This document shows, piece after piece, positions 16,718-26,519 of a stretch of 53,803 bases of DNA. The DNA is from Vibrio sp. Isolate32. Its GTDB lineage: Bacteria > Pseudomonadota > Gammaproteobacteria > Enterobacterales > Vibrionaceae. The stretch is taken from positions 92,414 through 146,216 of the forward strand of contig NZ_JAKEUQ010000007.1 of NCBI RefSeq assembly GCF_022397955.1, read 5' to 3'. How positions within the stretch are numbered: position 1 is the stretch's first letter; every line of letters starts with the position of its first letter. Both the position numbers and the translations under genes were made by a program. The notes under the pieces were generated by a model that searched no databases, had not been told where the DNA came from, and saw only the letters and a list, made by a program, of their open reading frames with translations.

Positions 16718-17566
16718 ATGAATAACCCAGCAATACAGCCGAGCGTAACGGCGATTATCGCAGACGATGAAGCACTGTTAAGGCATCACTTAGACAAGAG
16801 CTTGGCTGAGGTTTGGCCGGAGCTAGAAATCGTCAGCAAGGCACAAAACGGTTTGGAGGCGATGCAGAGTATTCAGCAGCTTAAGCCCGACGTGGCGTTT
16901 CTCGATATTCGTATGCCTGAGCTGGATGGAATCTCGCTGGCGAAGCAACTGAACAAGCTAGATTCGCCGCCATTGATTGTGTTCATTACGGCTTATGACG
17001 AATACGCAGTTAAAGCCTTCGAACACAATGCGATGGATTACCTGCTGAAGCCCATCAACGAAGAGCGTCTACTCGCTACCTGTCAGAAGGTTCAAGCACG
17101 TCTGTCGAGCAATCAAACACAATCCGGTATTACGCCTGAACAGCCTGATATTGTTGCGTTAATGAGTCAGCTTCAGCAATTATCTCAATCAACATCACAA
17201 CAAGCTCAACCGCCTTATCTATCGCAGAAAAAGTACCTCACGTGGCTCAAAGCCAGTGTTGGGGAAGACATTCACCTTATCGCCGTCGATGATGTGGCTT
17301 ACTTCAAAGCAGAAGACAAATACGTCTCGATATTCAAAAAAGGCCAAGGTGGCTCTCTAGATGAGTTTATTCTTCGCGTGTCACTAAAAGAGCTGATCGC
17401 CCAGCTCAATCCTGATGAGTTTTGGCAGATCCACCGCTCGGTGGTGGTGAAAGTGTCGGCTATTGATAAGGTGAAGAAAGGGCTCTCAGGTCAGATGTCG
17501 GCTTATGTGTCAGGTGAGAAGCTACCGATCAGCCGTGCCTCGCAAGCGTTGTTTAAAGGTATGTAG
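16718..17566 (+). CDS. LytTR-family response regulator
   Basis: This is a 282-residue response regulator. The receiver domain has acidic residues DDE near position 15, phospho-acceptor D63 ([12 protein letters not shown]) and K in the MDYLLKPI motif. A Gln-rich linker (about residues 140-180) leads to a C-terminal LytTR DNA-binding domain ([35 protein letters not shown]). It is the cognate partner of the kinase gene upstream and probably regulates the block that starts at 10781. AAAGGATTAACC precedes the ATG. Confidence 0.94.
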   Translation: MNNPAIQPSVTAIIADDEALLRHHLDKSLAEVWPELEIVSKAQNGLEAMQSIQQLKPDVAFLDIRMPELDGISLAKQLNKLDSPPLIVFITAYDEYAVKAFEHNAMDYLLKPINEERLLATCQKVQARLSSNQTQSGITPEQPDIVALMSQLQQLSQSTSQQAQPPYLSQKKYLTWLKASVGEDIHLIAVDDVAYFKAEDKYVSIFKKGQGGSLDEFILRVSLKELIAQLNPDEFWQIHRSVVVKVSAIDKVKKGLSGQMSAYVSGEKLPISRASQALFKGM

Positions 17567-17741
17567 AGAACGAATAAAAGGCGCTACATATCGGCTCTAC
17601 AACTCATTCATGTAATTTATAAATTAAACACTTTCATACTTATATCGAGTGACTCTAAAATTTTAGTCGTTTGATTTAATGGCGAATTATTACACTTTGG
17701 CGATCGGATATATTGGAGGAAAGCCCTTCAAAGAGATCGTT

Positions 17742-20504
17742 ATGAAAGCATACTATTTAGTCGTCGTACTGAGCTCCACATTGCTAGGTTGCAGCTCTAC
17801 TCCTCAGCAACAAACGTTATTGAAATCCGATCCGTATTGGGTCAAAGGAGAGTTAGATAACGGATTAACCTACCATGTCTACCCTGACCAAGAACAATCG
17901 GTATCGGTACGCTTACTAGTGCATGCCGGATCTTTGCAAGAGAGCGAAAAACAGAAAGGGTACGCCCACTTTGTTGAGCATATGGCGTTTAATGGCAGCA
18001 AGAACTTTTCAGGAAATGAGGTGGTCGAGCTATTTGAGCAATCTGGTGCCAGCTTTGGTGCAGACTTAAATGCTTACACCTCTTACCAAGAAACCCTCTA
18101 TAAGTTAGATCTACCCGATAATAAAAATCTAGACAAAGCGCTGGCTTGGTTTAGAGATATTGGCGATGGTTTACTGTTGTCTGGAGATGAAATCAAAAAA
18201 GAGAAAGGTGTGATATTAGGGGAATTTCGACACACACGAGTTGAAGATAAACCTCTCTCATTTAAGTTCTACGATCATATGATTGAAGGCACGAACTACC
18301 AAAGTAACGATCCCATTGGTAATAAAGAATCCGTTTCTAATGCGAATGTTCAAGAATTAAAAAACTATTACCAAACCTGGTATCAACCTCAGTTAACCGA
18401 GGTGATAGTCTCTGGTGATATCACTCTGGCAGAAGTGATCCCTTTGATTGAAGAAACCTTCTCTGGTTGGCAAAGAGGCACAACACCGATTCCCGTGAAG
18501 AACACATTAGCGGATTACAATACTCAAGATTTTGTGGCGTATGGATCTGGGGTCGAGCCACCGAGCATCGGAATAGTGATTGATCGTGGGCAAAGAGTGA
18601 CTCGCAGTCATGAGCAACAACATCAGCTTTGGCTAGATGATATTGCTCAACAACTTATCCAACAAAGGTTGAATTCTGATTTTGTTGACGCTGCATTACC
18701 CGTGCAGTGGGTTACTTCAACACCCTACTTATTAGAGTACCAAAGGTATTCCATTACTACCGTCGGTTTTCCTGTGGATAGCCGAGAGCAAAGTCAGCAG
18801 CAGTTTGTTTCTACTCTCGCCTCTTTGCGTGATTATGGCGTAAGTGAATATGAGTTGGCGAGTGTGCTACAGCAATACCTAGCGAACCTTGATGACATTA
18901 AAGCTAACTGGGAGAGAATGGACGCAGTAGCTCATGCTGACGGTAAGTCGACGGCACTGGTAATTGACCAGACAGTTCAATCACAGCTCGATTATAAATC
19001 GAGTTTGAAAGCGTTTCTTTCGAGTACGGATCTGAAAGCCGTAAATGATAACTTAGATGATTTACTTTCTAGCCCATATATTTTGGGATTAGGCTTATCG
19101 TCTAAAGAAGACTTGCAGGCAATGAATAACGAGATAAAAGGTGTCAGAAAAGCCTATAAAAAGACAGGCAACAGGCCATTGCTCGTTACTGCTAGCTCGG
19201 CGTTTAGTGTGCCAGCGTCTCAAGGCGAAATTGTAAAACAAGTTCAGTTGAGTGACGATCCTGATTTGAAGCAGTGGACATTAAGCAACGGCATTGAAGT
19301 TTTGTATCTCCGTAACTCTGAGGCTGGTAATAGTGTTGGGGTTTACTATGCAAGTGAGGGGGGGAAAGCGGCGTTGGATCCTTCGTTGTTTCCTGCTGTA
19401 GAAATTGCTCTGCCAGCTTCGATTCGTAGTGGTGTTGGTAAATTTAGTGGTTCGGAGTTAACCGCTCACTTGAGACGCGAAGATATTGAAATCTATCCCT
19501 TCATCAACTTTACTCATCATGGCTTAGAAATAAGCGCCAAGAAAAAGACGCTTGCAGAGGGTTTAGCTGCGCTCCACACCATTGTAACCGAACCTAAAAT
19601 AGACAGTGATCAGCTTGAGGCTGTGAAATCTGAATTTGCTCAAGATCGTACAGCATATTTAGAAACTCCAGTTGGTCAGTTTATTCAGATGGTTAATCGC
19701 AATAGCTATCAAACAAGCAGCCGTCACATGATGCTTGAAAGTGACGATATCAAAGCTGTCACGTCGCAAGATATACTAGACATGCACCATCAACTCTTTC
19801 AAAAATTAAGAGACAATACATTGGTTATTGTTGCTGATATTAACCCTGCTGAAATTAAGCCTCTTGTGCGTCAATATGTTGCATCATTGCCATTAGAAGC
19901 CGCTATGTCTCCGGATTATCAGGTGGCTTATAGTACTGATTCGAAAGAGCGAATGGATATATCCGTCAATAATGAAGACAGCAGTCAGTATTTATTGCGT
20001 GTGATTACTCAGCAAGCTCGGGATAAAACCGCAAAAGATGTATTCATGGACGATATGCTTCAGCGCGTGTTGTCGAGCCGTTTAACGGCTTATGTTCGTG
20101 AAGAGTTAGGTTTGGATTATGCGCCTTATGTGTACTCGGTCGCACAAGACAGTGAGCCGAGTTATGACTGGCTAATCGGCTCTCTAACGGCCCCAGAAAA
20201 CTCAGATAAAATTGAACAGGCGATTGATAAGGTCATCGCTGAAGCAGCAAAAGGGATTTCTGAAGATGAGACTCGAACAGCCGCTAAGCAGCTTGTAGCT
20301 GATCTTACTCCACTTAAATATAAGCCTACTGAACAAGCTTGGTTTATTTCTCGTTATTTGATTCATGATTATGGTTTTGAGGCGTTGTTCGACCTGCAGG
20401 GGACGGCAGACTCTATTTCTAGTCAGGACATGACAAAGTACGCGAAAGAAATTTTTGGTGATAATAGCTATCAATTGAAGAATTTGTTAAAACCACAAAG
20501 TTAA
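17742..20504 (+). CDS. M16-family zinc peptidase, lipoprotein
   Basis: This is a roughly 920-residue peptidase of the pitrilysin/PqqL-like M16 family. The inverted zinc motif HxxEH is at residues 76-80 (HFVEHMAFNGS) in the first M16 domain, with the more distal Glu region following. A second, inactive M16-like half occupies the C-terminal part. The N-terminus is a lipoprotein signal with lipobox LLGC, so the enzyme is probably anchored on the periplasmic face of a membrane. The ATG at 17742 is chosen over 17679 because it gives this signal directly. It lies 175 bases after the LytTR gene and may be independent. Members usually degrade peptides of up to a few tens of residues. Confidence 0.92.
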   Translation: MKAYYLVVVLSSTLLGCSSTPQQQTLLKSDPYWVKGELDNGLTYHVYPDQEQSVSVRLLVHAGSLQESEKQKGYAHFVEHMAFNGSKNFSGNEVVELFEQSGASFGADLNAYTSYQETLYKLDLPDNKNLDKALAWFRDIGDGLLLSGDEIKKEKGVILGEFRHTRVEDKPLSFKFYDHMIEGTNYQSNDPIGNKESVSNANVQELKNYYQTWYQPQLTEVIVSGDITLAEVIPLIEETFSGWQRGTTPIPVKNTLADYNTQDFVAYGSGVEPPSIGIVIDRGQRVTRSHEQQHQLWLDDIAQQLIQQRLNSDFVDAALPVQWVTSTPYLLEYQRYSITTVGFPVDSREQSQQQFVSTLASLRDYGVSEYELASVLQQYLANLDDIKANWERMDAVAHADGKSTALVIDQTVQSQLDYKSSLKAFLSSTDLKAVNDNLDDLLSSPYILGLGLSSKEDLQAMNNEIKGVRKAYKKTGNRPLLVTASSAFSVPASQGEIVKQVQLSDDPDLKQWTLSNGIEVLYLRNSEAGNSVGVYYASEGGKAALDPSLFPAVEIALPASIRSGVGKFSGSELTAHLRREDIEIYPFINFTHHGLEISAKKKTLAEGLAALHTIVTEPKIDSDQLEAVKSEFAQDRTAYLETPVGQFIQMVNRNSYQTSSRHMMLESDDIKAVTSQDILDMHHQLFQKLRDNTLVIVADINPAEIKPLVRQYVASLPLEAAMSPDYQVAYSTDSKERMDISVNNEDSSQYLLRVITQQARDKTAKDVFMDDMLQRVLSSRLTAYVREELGLDYAPYVYSVAQDSEPSYDWLIGSLTAPENSDKIEQAIDKVIAEAAKGISEDETRTAAKQLVADLTPLKYKPTEQAWFISRYLIHDYGFEALFDLQGTADSISSQDMTKYAKEIFGDNSYQLKNLLKPQS

Positions 20505-20568
20505 CTCTAGTTAGGTCAGTGGTTTTTCTTGAAAGCCGCTTCTACTCTCTATATGTGGATTCACTTAG

Positions 20569-20600
20569 AAGCCAAATATTCAAGCATTTGGCTTTTTTTC
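20569..20600 (+). terminator. Terminator of the M16 peptidase gene
   Basis: The arms AAGCCAAAT (20569-20577) and ATTTGGCTT (20586-20594) pair perfectly and are followed by a run of T. They lie 65 bases past the stop codon. Confidence 0.85.
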
Positions 20601-20738
20601 CATCTAAAACTGTCGCTTTTGTTCAATACCTACCTAAAGTATTCACCTACACTTGCTGGCATTGAAACGTGGCACATCCAGTAAAAGTACGATGTCGACC
20701 ACGCACTCTACCGAATCGAAATAGCACGAATACAAGCG

Positions 20739-21092
20739 ATGTTAGACATCAAAAAAATCACAACACTTAACGACCTAATCGAATTAAAAACGGCTTACTT
20801 TTCAGAAGCGACAGCGCTACTCGATGGCATGTGGCATTTCGGCTTTGTACCCATGTCGGACCATTTCGGTTTTTACGAGAGCGGCAAACTTGTCGGTTAT
20901 TGCGTACTAAACGGTGAAGGTTACTTGCTACAGTTTTACCTAGCACCAACCGCAAGTGCGAACATTGCCGACTTGTTCACTTTGATCACCGAAAACAACA
21001 GCTCTATGATTGGTGAGGTGAAAGGCGCATTCGTGAGCACAGCAGAGTCACAGTATCTGTCACTATGCTTCAACAGCGATTGGCGCGCCTAA
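20739..21092 (+). CDS. GNAT-type acetyltransferase, probably truncated
   Basis: This is a 117-residue protein with an N-terminal GNAT-like half: ALLDGMWHFGFVPMSDHFGFYESGKLVGYCVLNGEGYLLQFYLAP. The usual acetyl-CoA loop and C-terminal strands are missing or replaced. It stops at TAA 21090. From about 21061 a different frame continues open for about 32 codons and ends in RQELWGWSE before TAA at 21157-21159. This suggests a frameshift or a fusion of fragments near 21060. The substrate is unknown. Function is doubtful in this form. Confidence 0.6.
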   Translation: MLDIKKITTLNDLIELKTAYFSEATALLDGMWHFGFVPMSDHFGFYESGKLVGYCVLNGEGYLLQFYLAPTASANIADLFTLITENNSSMIGEVKGAFVSTAESQYLSLCFNSDWRA

Positions 21093-21271
21093 AGAGTGGC
21101 CCACCAGTTATTACGGTAATTTGATTACTCGCCAAGAGCTGTGGGGGTGGTCAGAGTAACGGACTGCCTGCGCGCTATATCTCTGTCTATCGTGTCCCAT
21201 TCGTAGCAAGTTTTATTGAGTTTAGAATTGCGACTCCATATACTGGAAGTACCATCAGGCGGAGGGTAATA

Positions 21272-21904
21272 ATGAATAATAAAAACAAACACATAGTTTT
21301 AATTCATGGTCTGTATATGCCTGCGTTGATCATGCAATATCTAGATAGGAATTTTAAGAAACGCGGCTTCACCACCCACAAATTCGCCTATAACTCACTG
21401 CGCTTTCCATCCGCAGCAAAACGCCTAAATCGCTTCGTGAATGCACGCTTTGATGAACACGATAAGGTCTATTTCTTTGGTCACTCACTCGGTGGCTTGC
21501 TGATTCGTCACTACTTTAAGTTCTATCAACCACACTTCGCTGACACCTGCATCATTACAGCGGGCACACCACACAATGGAGCAACTATAGCTAAAACGCT
21601 TTCTAATCATGGTCTTGGGTTCATTTTTGGTTCGACCAAACACATCCTCAACGATGGGCTTGGTGACTATGATAATGATGTGCCAATTGGTGTGATTACT
21701 GGCACCTACGACGCAGGTGTGGGACGCATTATATTGGGCAGAAACCAAGGAGATGGCACCGTGACGCTTGAAGACGCAAACCTGCGAGGCGCAACAGACA
21801 CCTGCGCACTCAAGCTCAATCACACCGCGCTGGTGTATTCTAAGGAAGTAGTCACGCTCTCTACTCAATTTATCGAACACAGAGCTTTCAAGAAGGCTTC
21901 CTAG
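21272..21904 (+). CDS. Alpha/beta hydrolase (lipase/PGAP1-like)
   Basis: This is a 210-residue cytosolic serine hydrolase. The oxyanion segment is VLIHGLYMP near residue 12. The nucleophile S72 is in GHSLGG (residues 70-75), and the motif is followed by TAGTPHNGA, typical of lipase/PGAP1-like esterases. The probable acid is in NQGDGTV and the histidine in KLNHTAL. There is no signal peptide. GGAGGGTAATA precedes the ATG, a strong ribosome site. It is a single gene convergent with the ctlX gene. Substrate is unknown. Confidence 0.88.
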   Translation: MNNKNKHIVLIHGLYMPALIMQYLDRNFKKRGFTTHKFAYNSLRFPSAAKRLNRFVNARFDEHDKVYFFGHSLGGLLIRHYFKFYQPHFADTCIITAGTPHNGATIAKTLSNHGLGFIFGSTKHILNDGLGDYDNDVPIGVITGTYDAGVGRIILGRNQGDGTVTLEDANLRGATDTCALKLNHTALVYSKEVVTLSTQFIEHRAFKKAS

Positions 21905-21937
21905 CCTTTCTCCCGCGCCTGTTTCGGTAAATACAAA

Positions 21938-21965
21938 AATACCACTCTATGATAAAAGTGGTATT
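21938..21965 (-). terminator. Terminator of the ctlX gene
   Basis: The arms AATACCACT (21938-21946) and AGTGGTATT (21957-21965) form a nine-base-pair hairpin. On the minus strand it is followed by a T-rich tract. It sits between the convergent hydrolase and ctlX genes. Confidence 0.8.
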
Positions 21966-21996
21966 CAAAGGTTTATAGCTCAACATGAGTCGTTTG

Positions 21997-22971
21997 CTAC
22001 AGAAGGTTCACTCGTGTTGGTAAGAATACTTCACCGAGCATACAACGCACTGAACCACCACCAATGTCTTCAATTGTTTTCACGTTAAATGGTAGCAGCT
22101 TTCCGTGTGTCGAAAGTTGTGCAAGTTGAGCGGGAGAGAACGCGTCGTAAGCCGATTGAGACATCGCGACCACTTTGTCGCCATTCACGGTTTCAAGCTG
22201 CAGGATGTTGCCACAGAATCGGTTCATCTGATCAATTGAGATCGAGATAACCTGCTTGTCTTTCGCGAGTGACTTAACCACAAAACGGCGCTCAAATTCT
22301 GGAATCACTTCATCACAAATCACGCAGAAGTTATCACCAATCGCCATCATGACATTGGTATGGTAAATCGGCTGGCCAGATGGCAATGCCGTTTGGAACG
22401 AAACAACGCGTGAATAACCAATACGCTTCGCGTAATCCTCTAACACCTCACGGTCACAACGTTGAGAAAGCGCGGCATAGATGGTCTTGTTGATATGGTC
22501 AATCACCATCACACCCGTACTCTCAAGATAAGAGCCTTGCGCGATATAAGACTCTAACGACTCAGTGTGATTAACAATACGACCCGACGCCTCTAGTGCT
22601 TCAATAAGCGCATTTGGTTTCACTTCATTCTGACGGTTTTCACAGGCCATTGGGAAGGTGAATAAGCTGCCATCGCTGCAGGTGCTGAACCAATTGTTTG
22701 GGAACACCGCATCTGGCGTTTCCACACCAAGCTCTGGATAATCAAACTCTACAACTTGCACACCCTCTTTACGTAATGAAACCACCATCGCCTTGAATTC
22801 AGCCATAGTTTCTAACTTCACCTCAGTTTCGGTGAGATTAACTCTGTTTTGAAACTCGTTATCACGTGCAGTTTCTTCGTTAAATCGAAATTCTTTTGGC
22901 GGCACCATAACAACGCAATTGGCGTTTTGAACATTAGTAATGTGAAGTGATTTTTTGTGTAGGTTTAACAT
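21997..22971 (-). CDS. ctlX: Citrulline-utilization hydrolase (CtlX-type amidinotransferase fold)
   Basis: This is a 324-residue guanidino-modifying enzyme of the dimethylarginine dimethylaminohydrolase / amidinotransferase fold. Family marks are PDAVFPNNWFST near residue 90, the histidine in YHTNVMM, and the catalytic cysteine C310 in GGGSVRCMLGE at the C-terminus. Members annotated CtlX hydrolyse citrulline to ornithine. The call between citrulline, arginine and methylarginine as substrate is less certain than the fold. It is a single gene with a long upstream region. An Lrp-type regulator lies about 4 kb away, but no direct link is visible. Confidence 0.85.
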   Translation of the reverse strand: MLNLHKKSLHITNVQNANCVVMVPPKEFRFNEETARDNEFQNRVNLTETEVKLETMAEFKAMVVSLRKEGVQVVEFDYPELGVETPDAVFPNNWFSTCSDGSLFTFPMACENRQNEVKPNALIEALEASGRIVNHTESLESYIAQGSYLESTGVMVIDHINKTIYAALSQRCDREVLEDYAKRIGYSRVVSFQTALPSGQPIYHTNVMMAIGDNFCVICDEVIPEFERRFVVKSLAKDKQVISISIDQMNRFCGNILQLETVNGDKVVAMSQSAYDAFSPAQLAQLSTHGKLLPFNVKTIEDIGGGSVRCMLGEVFLPTRVNLL

Positions 22972-23561
22972 TTCAACCGTCCCTATCTTTTATTTACCTC
23001 AGAATTGTAAGCAAGTTGTTACAACAAGATTCACTGAAAAGAATAATGATTTGAATATTTATCCCAAACATTTACTGCTAAATCCAGTTTAAGCCGTAAT
23101 TTTTACTGCAAGATAACAGCGCATCAGAAATAACCAACAGTTTGCATATCAATTAGAGAGTTTGCTGAATAAATATCCGAGCGGTCTTTTCTGTGTTACC
23201 GCGAGTTTAGGTTACAATTTAATCCAATTAGCGTTAGGATTATCACCGTTGCATAACAATCAATTACGTTTGAAATAAGCTTAACTCTTCCCATCTGACC
23301 CAATCTAAAATAAGCGTTATACACAATACGTTTTGGACCTTTCGCGATCACTAAAACACGGTGTTAAACCGAGCTCTAGAGCTAAGCGTTTAAGCCAGAG
23401 TGAAAACCAAACTCCATCGAATGATTTAATGCTTATAAGAACGCATGGGCGCTTATATAATTTCAAATCAAGACTGTAAAATTTCAAATCGAACCTATAA
23501 AAACAAAGCTACACAGACGATGCAGTTGCTAATAGATGTATTCGTTTATAAAGGGAAATCT
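22972..23561. other. Long divergent intergenic region
   Basis: This is 590 bases between ctlX (-) and the ABC exporter (+). An open frame in phase with the exporter reaches up to 23445, but its translation has no conserved character and the exporter's own ribosome site is at 23550. A 12-base perfect palindrome AGCTCTAGAGCT lies at 23372-23383. I recognise no RNA family. Promoters for both genes are expected here. Confidence 0.55.
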
Positions 23562-25412
23562 ATGTACAAAAAATTTGAAGGCTTTACTGAAGCCTTTCCA
23601 AAGGGAGAGCCGATACAACCTCCTACTGGAATACTGGCATTTTGCCGCCATTACACTCGAGGTTTCGAAAAACCGTTGATCTTGCTAGGGTTGATGAGCA
23701 TGACCATCGCGATCATCGAAGTCGCGCTGTTCGGTTACATGGGACAACTGGTTGACTGGCTATCAACAAGCAACCCAGACACTTTCTTAGCAGACAACCA
23801 ATCGACATTGATGGGGCTCAGTATTCTGCTGTTGGTTGTGATGCCAATCTTGATCAGTGTTTACTCGCTATTGCTTCACCAAACTTTGCTGGGCAACTAC
23901 CCAATGTCGATTCGTTGGTTAGCACACCGCTACCTTTTGAAACAAAGCCTGTCCTTCTATCAAGATGACTTCGCTGGACGTGTCGCCACCAAAGTGATGC
24001 AAACTTCGCTCGCGGTGCGTGAAACCGTGACCAAAATGGTCGATGTGTTTGTGTACGTGACGGTTTACTTCACGGCGATGCTGTTCATGCTTGCAGAATC
24101 AGATTGGCGCTTAATGGCTCCGATGCTGATTTGGCTATTCGTTTATGTCGGTATCCAGCTGCACTTCGTACCAAAGCTAAAAGACGTGTCTTCCGAGCAG
24201 GCGGATGCTCGTTCGTTGATGACAGGCCGCATTGTTGATAGCTACACCAACATCGCAACCGTAAAGCTGTTCTCACACAGTAAAAGAGAAACCGAATACG
24301 CTGAAGAAGGCATGGAAGGCTTTCTAGATACGGTCCATCGTCAAATGCGCTTGGTTACGGGCTTCAACATCTGCGTTGAATTCGCTAACTATCTATTGGT
24401 GTTCAGCATTGCGGGTATCTCTATCTACTTATGGCTAGATAGCGCAATCACCGTGGGTGCAATTGCGATTGCAGTGAGCTTGGCTCTGCGTATTAACGGC
24501 ATGTCGAAATGGATCATGTGGGAAATCGGCGGTCTGTTCGAAAACCTAGGTACTGTAATTGATGGTATTAAAACGCTGTCTAAGCCCATCGCTATCGAAG
24601 ACAAGAAAGACGCTGAGCCACTTAAGGTTCCTCAAGGCGGCATCAGCTTCGACAACGTTAGCTTTAACTACGGCGAGAACAAGGGCGTGATCAACAACCT
24701 AAACCTCAACATTAAGCCGGGTGAAAAAGTGGGCTTGGTGGGTCGTTCAGGTGCAGGTAAGTCGACCCTAGTTAACTTACTGCTGCGTTTCCACGATGTA
24801 GAAAGTGGCCGCATCCTGATTGATGACCAAGAGATCTCGAGCGTTACTCAAGATTCTCTGCGTAGTAACATAGGTATGGTGACTCAAGATACCTCACTGC
24901 TGCATCGTTCGATCAAAGACAACATTCTTTACGGTCGGCCAGAAGCATCAGACGAAGAGGTATACGCAGCGACCAAACAAGCGCACGCTCATGAGTTTAT
25001 CGAAACCCTAACCGACCCGTTTGGCAACATTGGTTACGATGCTCAAGTGGGTGAACGTGGCGTTAAGCTTTCTGGTGGTCAGCGTCAACGTGTCGCTATC
25101 TCGCGTGTTCTTTTGAAAAATGCGCCACTATTGGTTCTTGATGAAGCGACGTCTGCCCTCGATTCTGAGGTAGAAGCGGCAATCCAAGAGAGCTTGCTTG
25201 AGCTAATGGAAGGCAAAACGGTTATCGCAATTGCGCACCGTCTTTCGACCATTGCTGCGATGGACCGCCTGATAGTGCTTGATGAAGGCAATATTGTCGA
25301 AGAAGGTACGCATCAAGAGCTGATTAACCAGAATGGTATCTACGCTCAGCTGTGGAATCACCAAACGGGTGGGTTTATTGCTGATGATCTTGAGCAAGCT
25401 ACGAGCGCTTAA
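23562..25412 (+). CDS. ABC exporter, fused membrane and ATPase domains
   Basis: This is a 616-residue half-transporter that probably works as a homodimer. Six transmembrane helices (ABC type I exporter domain) occupy about residues 40-340. The ATPase domain has Walker A GRSGAGKST (lysine near residue 400), signature LSGGQ near residue 503 and Walker B LLVLDEATSALD. Its switch histidine is in AIAHRLSTI. The start at 23562 is chosen because AAAGGGAAA precedes it, over the in-frame ATG at 23445. It belongs to the MsbA/multidrug-like lineage; the substrate cannot be inferred. A poorly matched GC-rich hairpin near 25550-25582 may be its terminator. Confidence 0.93.
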   Translation: MYKKFEGFTEAFPKGEPIQPPTGILAFCRHYTRGFEKPLILLGLMSMTIAIIEVALFGYMGQLVDWLSTSNPDTFLADNQSTLMGLSILLLVVMPILISVYSLLLHQTLLGNYPMSIRWLAHRYLLKQSLSFYQDDFAGRVATKVMQTSLAVRETVTKMVDVFVYVTVYFTAMLFMLAESDWRLMAPMLIWLFVYVGIQLHFVPKLKDVSSEQADARSLMTGRIVDSYTNIATVKLFSHSKRETEYAEEGMEGFLDTVHRQMRLVTGFNICVEFANYLLVFSIAGISIYLWLDSAITVGAIAIAVSLALRINGMSKWIMWEIGGLFENLGTVIDGIKTLSKPIAIEDKKDAEPLKVPQGGISFDNVSFNYGENKGVINNLNLNIKPGEKVGLVGRSGAGKSTLVNLLLRFHDVESGRILIDDQEISSVTQDSLRSNIGMVTQDTSLLHRSIKDNILYGRPEASDEEVYAATKQAHAHEFIETLTDPFGNIGYDAQVGERGVKLSGGQRQRVAISRVLLKNAPLLVLDEATSALDSEVEAAIQESLLELMEGKTVIAIAHRLSTIAAMDRLIVLDEGNIVEEGTHQELINQNGIYAQLWNHQTGGFIADDLEQATSA

Positions 25413-25701
25413 TTTTTGTGCTATTTTAAAAATGCGGCGTGATTCACACCAATTTGTTAAATAGCGGTAAATTAAACATGGCAGAATGTTATGTCGTAAT
25501 TATATAATGACTCTAACAAACCAAGACGGCTTCGCTTGCGCGTTCTGGAATAAGGCTAGACTTCGGGGGGGAGGCTGGCCTTTCTTATGCCCGTAGATCA
25601 GCGACTTTTCCTACCTGTTCCATCAACTTCATCGATCCTTTTGTTTTTTTCTTGGCGTTTTTTTCTTAAAATGCGCGCAATATTCTTTCTAGAGATCAAC
25701 C

Positions 25702-26409
25702 ATGAACAAAAGTGTCCTAACTAACGTCGTCGCGTTAGCACTGCTTGCTAGCGGCTATACGACAGCAAACCAATACTTACTTTATGCAGGCTTATTCGCA
25801 TTTTCTGGTGCCATCACCAACTGGCTTGCGATTCACATGTTGTTCGAGAAAGTACCCGGCCTATACGGTTCTGGCGTTATTCCAGCACGCTTTGAAGAGT
25901 TCAAAGCAGCCATCAAACAACTGATGATGGAGCAGTTCTTTACTGAAAGTAACATCGACCGCTTCCTAAGCAGCGAAATGAGCGGTGGCCAATCACTGAA
26001 CCTAGAGCCTGTGATTAAGAAAATCGATTTCAATCCTGCATTCGATTCACTGGTTAACGTTATTGAGAGCTCACAGTTTGGCGGTATGCTAGCAATGTTT
26101 GGTGGTACAGAAGCATTAGAGCCAATGAAAGCGCCATTTGTTGAGAAGATGCAAGAATCTGTTATCGAAATCAGCAAGAGTGATTCAGTGAAAAATGCCA
26201 TCAAGGAAGAGCTGGAATCACCAGCAATGATGGATGAAATCAAAGAGAACATTGAAGCCATCATCGACCAGCGTTTGAATGAACTGACACCGAAAATGGT
26301 AAAAGAGATGGTTCAAACCATGATTAAGAAACACCTTGGCTGGCTTGTCGTGTGGGGTGGTGTATTCGGCGGTGTGATTGGTCTTATTTCAGCGGGGATT
26401 ACATTGTAA
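25702..26409 (+). CDS. DUF445-family membrane protein
   Basis: This is a 235-residue protein of the DUF445 family. Two N-terminal hydrophobic segments include AFSGAITNWLAIHMLFEKVPGLYGSGVIP, the family hallmark. A long helical, charged region of about 140 residues follows, then a C-terminal transmembrane helix (WGGVFGGVIGLISAGITL). It is probably an inner-membrane protein with a cytosolic or periplasmic helical stalk. No biochemical function is established for the family. It is a single gene ending at a bidirectional terminator. Confidence 0.9.
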   Translation: MNKSVLTNVVALALLASGYTTANQYLLYAGLFAFSGAITNWLAIHMLFEKVPGLYGSGVIPARFEEFKAAIKQLMMEQFFTESNIDRFLSSEMSGGQSLNLEPVIKKIDFNPAFDSLVNVIESSQFGGMLAMFGGTEALEPMKAPFVEKMQESVIEISKSDSVKNAIKEELESPAMMDEIKENIEAIIDQRLNELTPKMVKEMVQTMIKKHLGWLVVWGGVFGGVIGLISAGITL

Positions 26410-26455
26410 AGCGTTTATGACTACGCTTAACTGATTGCCCTTTCTGGCAGTCACA

Positions 26456-26485
26456 AAAAATGGAAGCTCATTAGCTTCCATTTTT
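26456..26485. terminator. Bidirectional terminator
   Basis: The 13-base arms AAAAATGGAAGCT (26456-26468) and AGCTTCCATTTTT (26473-26485) pair perfectly across a four-base loop, with T runs in both directions. It separates the convergent DUF445 and Lrp-type genes. Confidence 0.92.
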
Positions 26486-26519
26486 ATATCTATCAAAACT
26501 GGATCAAGCCAGGAGCGCG

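Noticed and set aside
17679..17741. Earlier start for the M16 peptidase
   Set aside because: It would bury the lipoprotein signal peptide inside the protein; ATG 17742 places it at the N-terminus.
23445..23561. In-frame extension of the ABC exporter with ATG at 23445
   Set aside because: The extra 39 residues have no exporter-like character and a proper ribosome site precedes ATG 23562.
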